In this document: positions 63,878 to 64,000 of the stretch, in pieces
Position numbering within the stretch: the first letter of the stretch is position 1
How the letters are laid out: each line of letters opens with the position of its first letter
Assembly (NCBI RefSeq): GCF_003007675.1
Contig: NZ_PXNP01000085.1
Coordinates: 124,001-188,000 of the forward strand
Reading direction: 5' to 3'
DNA length: 64,000 nt
Source of the DNA: Marinobacter fuscus
GTDB taxonomy: Bacteria > Pseudomonadota > Gammaproteobacteria > Pseudomonadales > Oleiphilaceae
The notes under the pieces: model-generated
What the model saw: the letters and a program-made list of their open reading frames with translations, nothing else
Databases searched by the model: none
What the model was told of the DNA's origin: nothing
Program-made: the position numbers and the translations under genes

Positions 63878-64000
63878 GTAACCCCTGCAACCATCAGTAC
63901 ACGCGTGGTTATTACTCCCGAATACGCTCTGGTCAAAGTATACGCATCGCACTTGCGCTCGGCTTGTCTGGTACCGCTATGTGTCTAAACGGTAATCCAG
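63878..64000. other. Window end upstream of yciH, no gene seen
   Basis: The last 123 bases are the presumed promoter region of yciH and show no gene, repeat or hairpin I can support. Confidence 0.5.

Noticed and set aside
1..64000. tRNA, rRNA, CRISPR, IS or phage genes
   Set aside because: No such sequences were recognised in any intergenic stretch on reading; a tRNAscan-SE and ISfinder run would settle it.

Overview
The window reads as chromosomal backbone of a marine gammaproteobacterium close to Marinobacter (order Pseudomonadales/Alteromonadales). The basis is by-eye similarity: GC-rich coding DNA, a FimX-SerB-ParC neighbourhood like that of Pseudomonas, two complete Mrp-type Na+/H+ antiporters, a DmdC-type acyl-CoA dehydrogenase and many short translationally coupled operons. 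I see no phage, IS element, CRISPR array, rRNA or tRNA. The genus assignment is an inference.

Region by region. 1-3.3 kb: end of a PilZ-like conserved gene, then fimX, a degenerate c-di-GMP receptor of type IV pilus assembly. 3.3-6.8 kb (minus): parC with serB overlapping it. 7-12.7 kb: a possible small membrane protein, a YceI / cytochrome b561 pair, a possible 15-codon mini-gene on a bidirectional terminator, an SLC13 permease and parE. 12.8-15.9 kb: a subtilisin-like lipoprotein coupled to a PrcB-type lipoprotein. 16-20.2 kb: TatT lipoprotein, periplasmic binding protein and fused TRAP permease, the TPAT type of transporter. 20.4-26 kb: a TetR regulator with palindromic sites, a TRIC channel, a purine permease with apt, a fumarylacetoacetate hydrolase-like enzyme and an ABC1 kinase. 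A 113-bp element with perfect 28-bp inverted arms follows. 26.2-29.7 kb: a sirtuin and a D-2-hydroxyglutarate dehydrogenase-like enzyme, divergent from serA. 29.7-36.5 kb: an OmpA-like lipoprotein, two alpha/beta hydrolases and a minus-strand series rlmJ - unknown winged-helix protein - mscS - eamA - GIY-YIG. 36.7-43.1 kb: an envelope cluster of imelysin, di-haem oxidoreductase, second imelysin and a Tat lipoprotein (DUF1513), then an MFS transporter. 43.1-48.3 kb: DUF4870, an unusual chemoreceptor, a small acidic lipoprotein, a small unknown, an acyl-CoA dehydrogenase and a 54-residue gene. 48.4-60.3 kb: two Mrp antiporter operons in tandem, the first behind a strong promoter and a roughly 267-nt leader. 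60.4-64 kb: an acyl-CoA ligase, dadA and yciH.

How genes work together. SerA (first step) and SerB (last step) of serine synthesis are both present. The D-2-hydroxyglutarate dehydrogenase beside serA can recycle the by-product SerA makes from 2-oxoglutarate. The permease and Apt form a purine-salvage unit. The imelysin group looks like a periplasmic iron/redox module. The two Mrp operons would give salt and alkali tolerance. The less described material is the 402-residue winged-helix protein coupled to MscS, the TPAT locus, the subtilisin-PrcB pair, the inverted-repeat element, the Mrp leader and the mini-genes.
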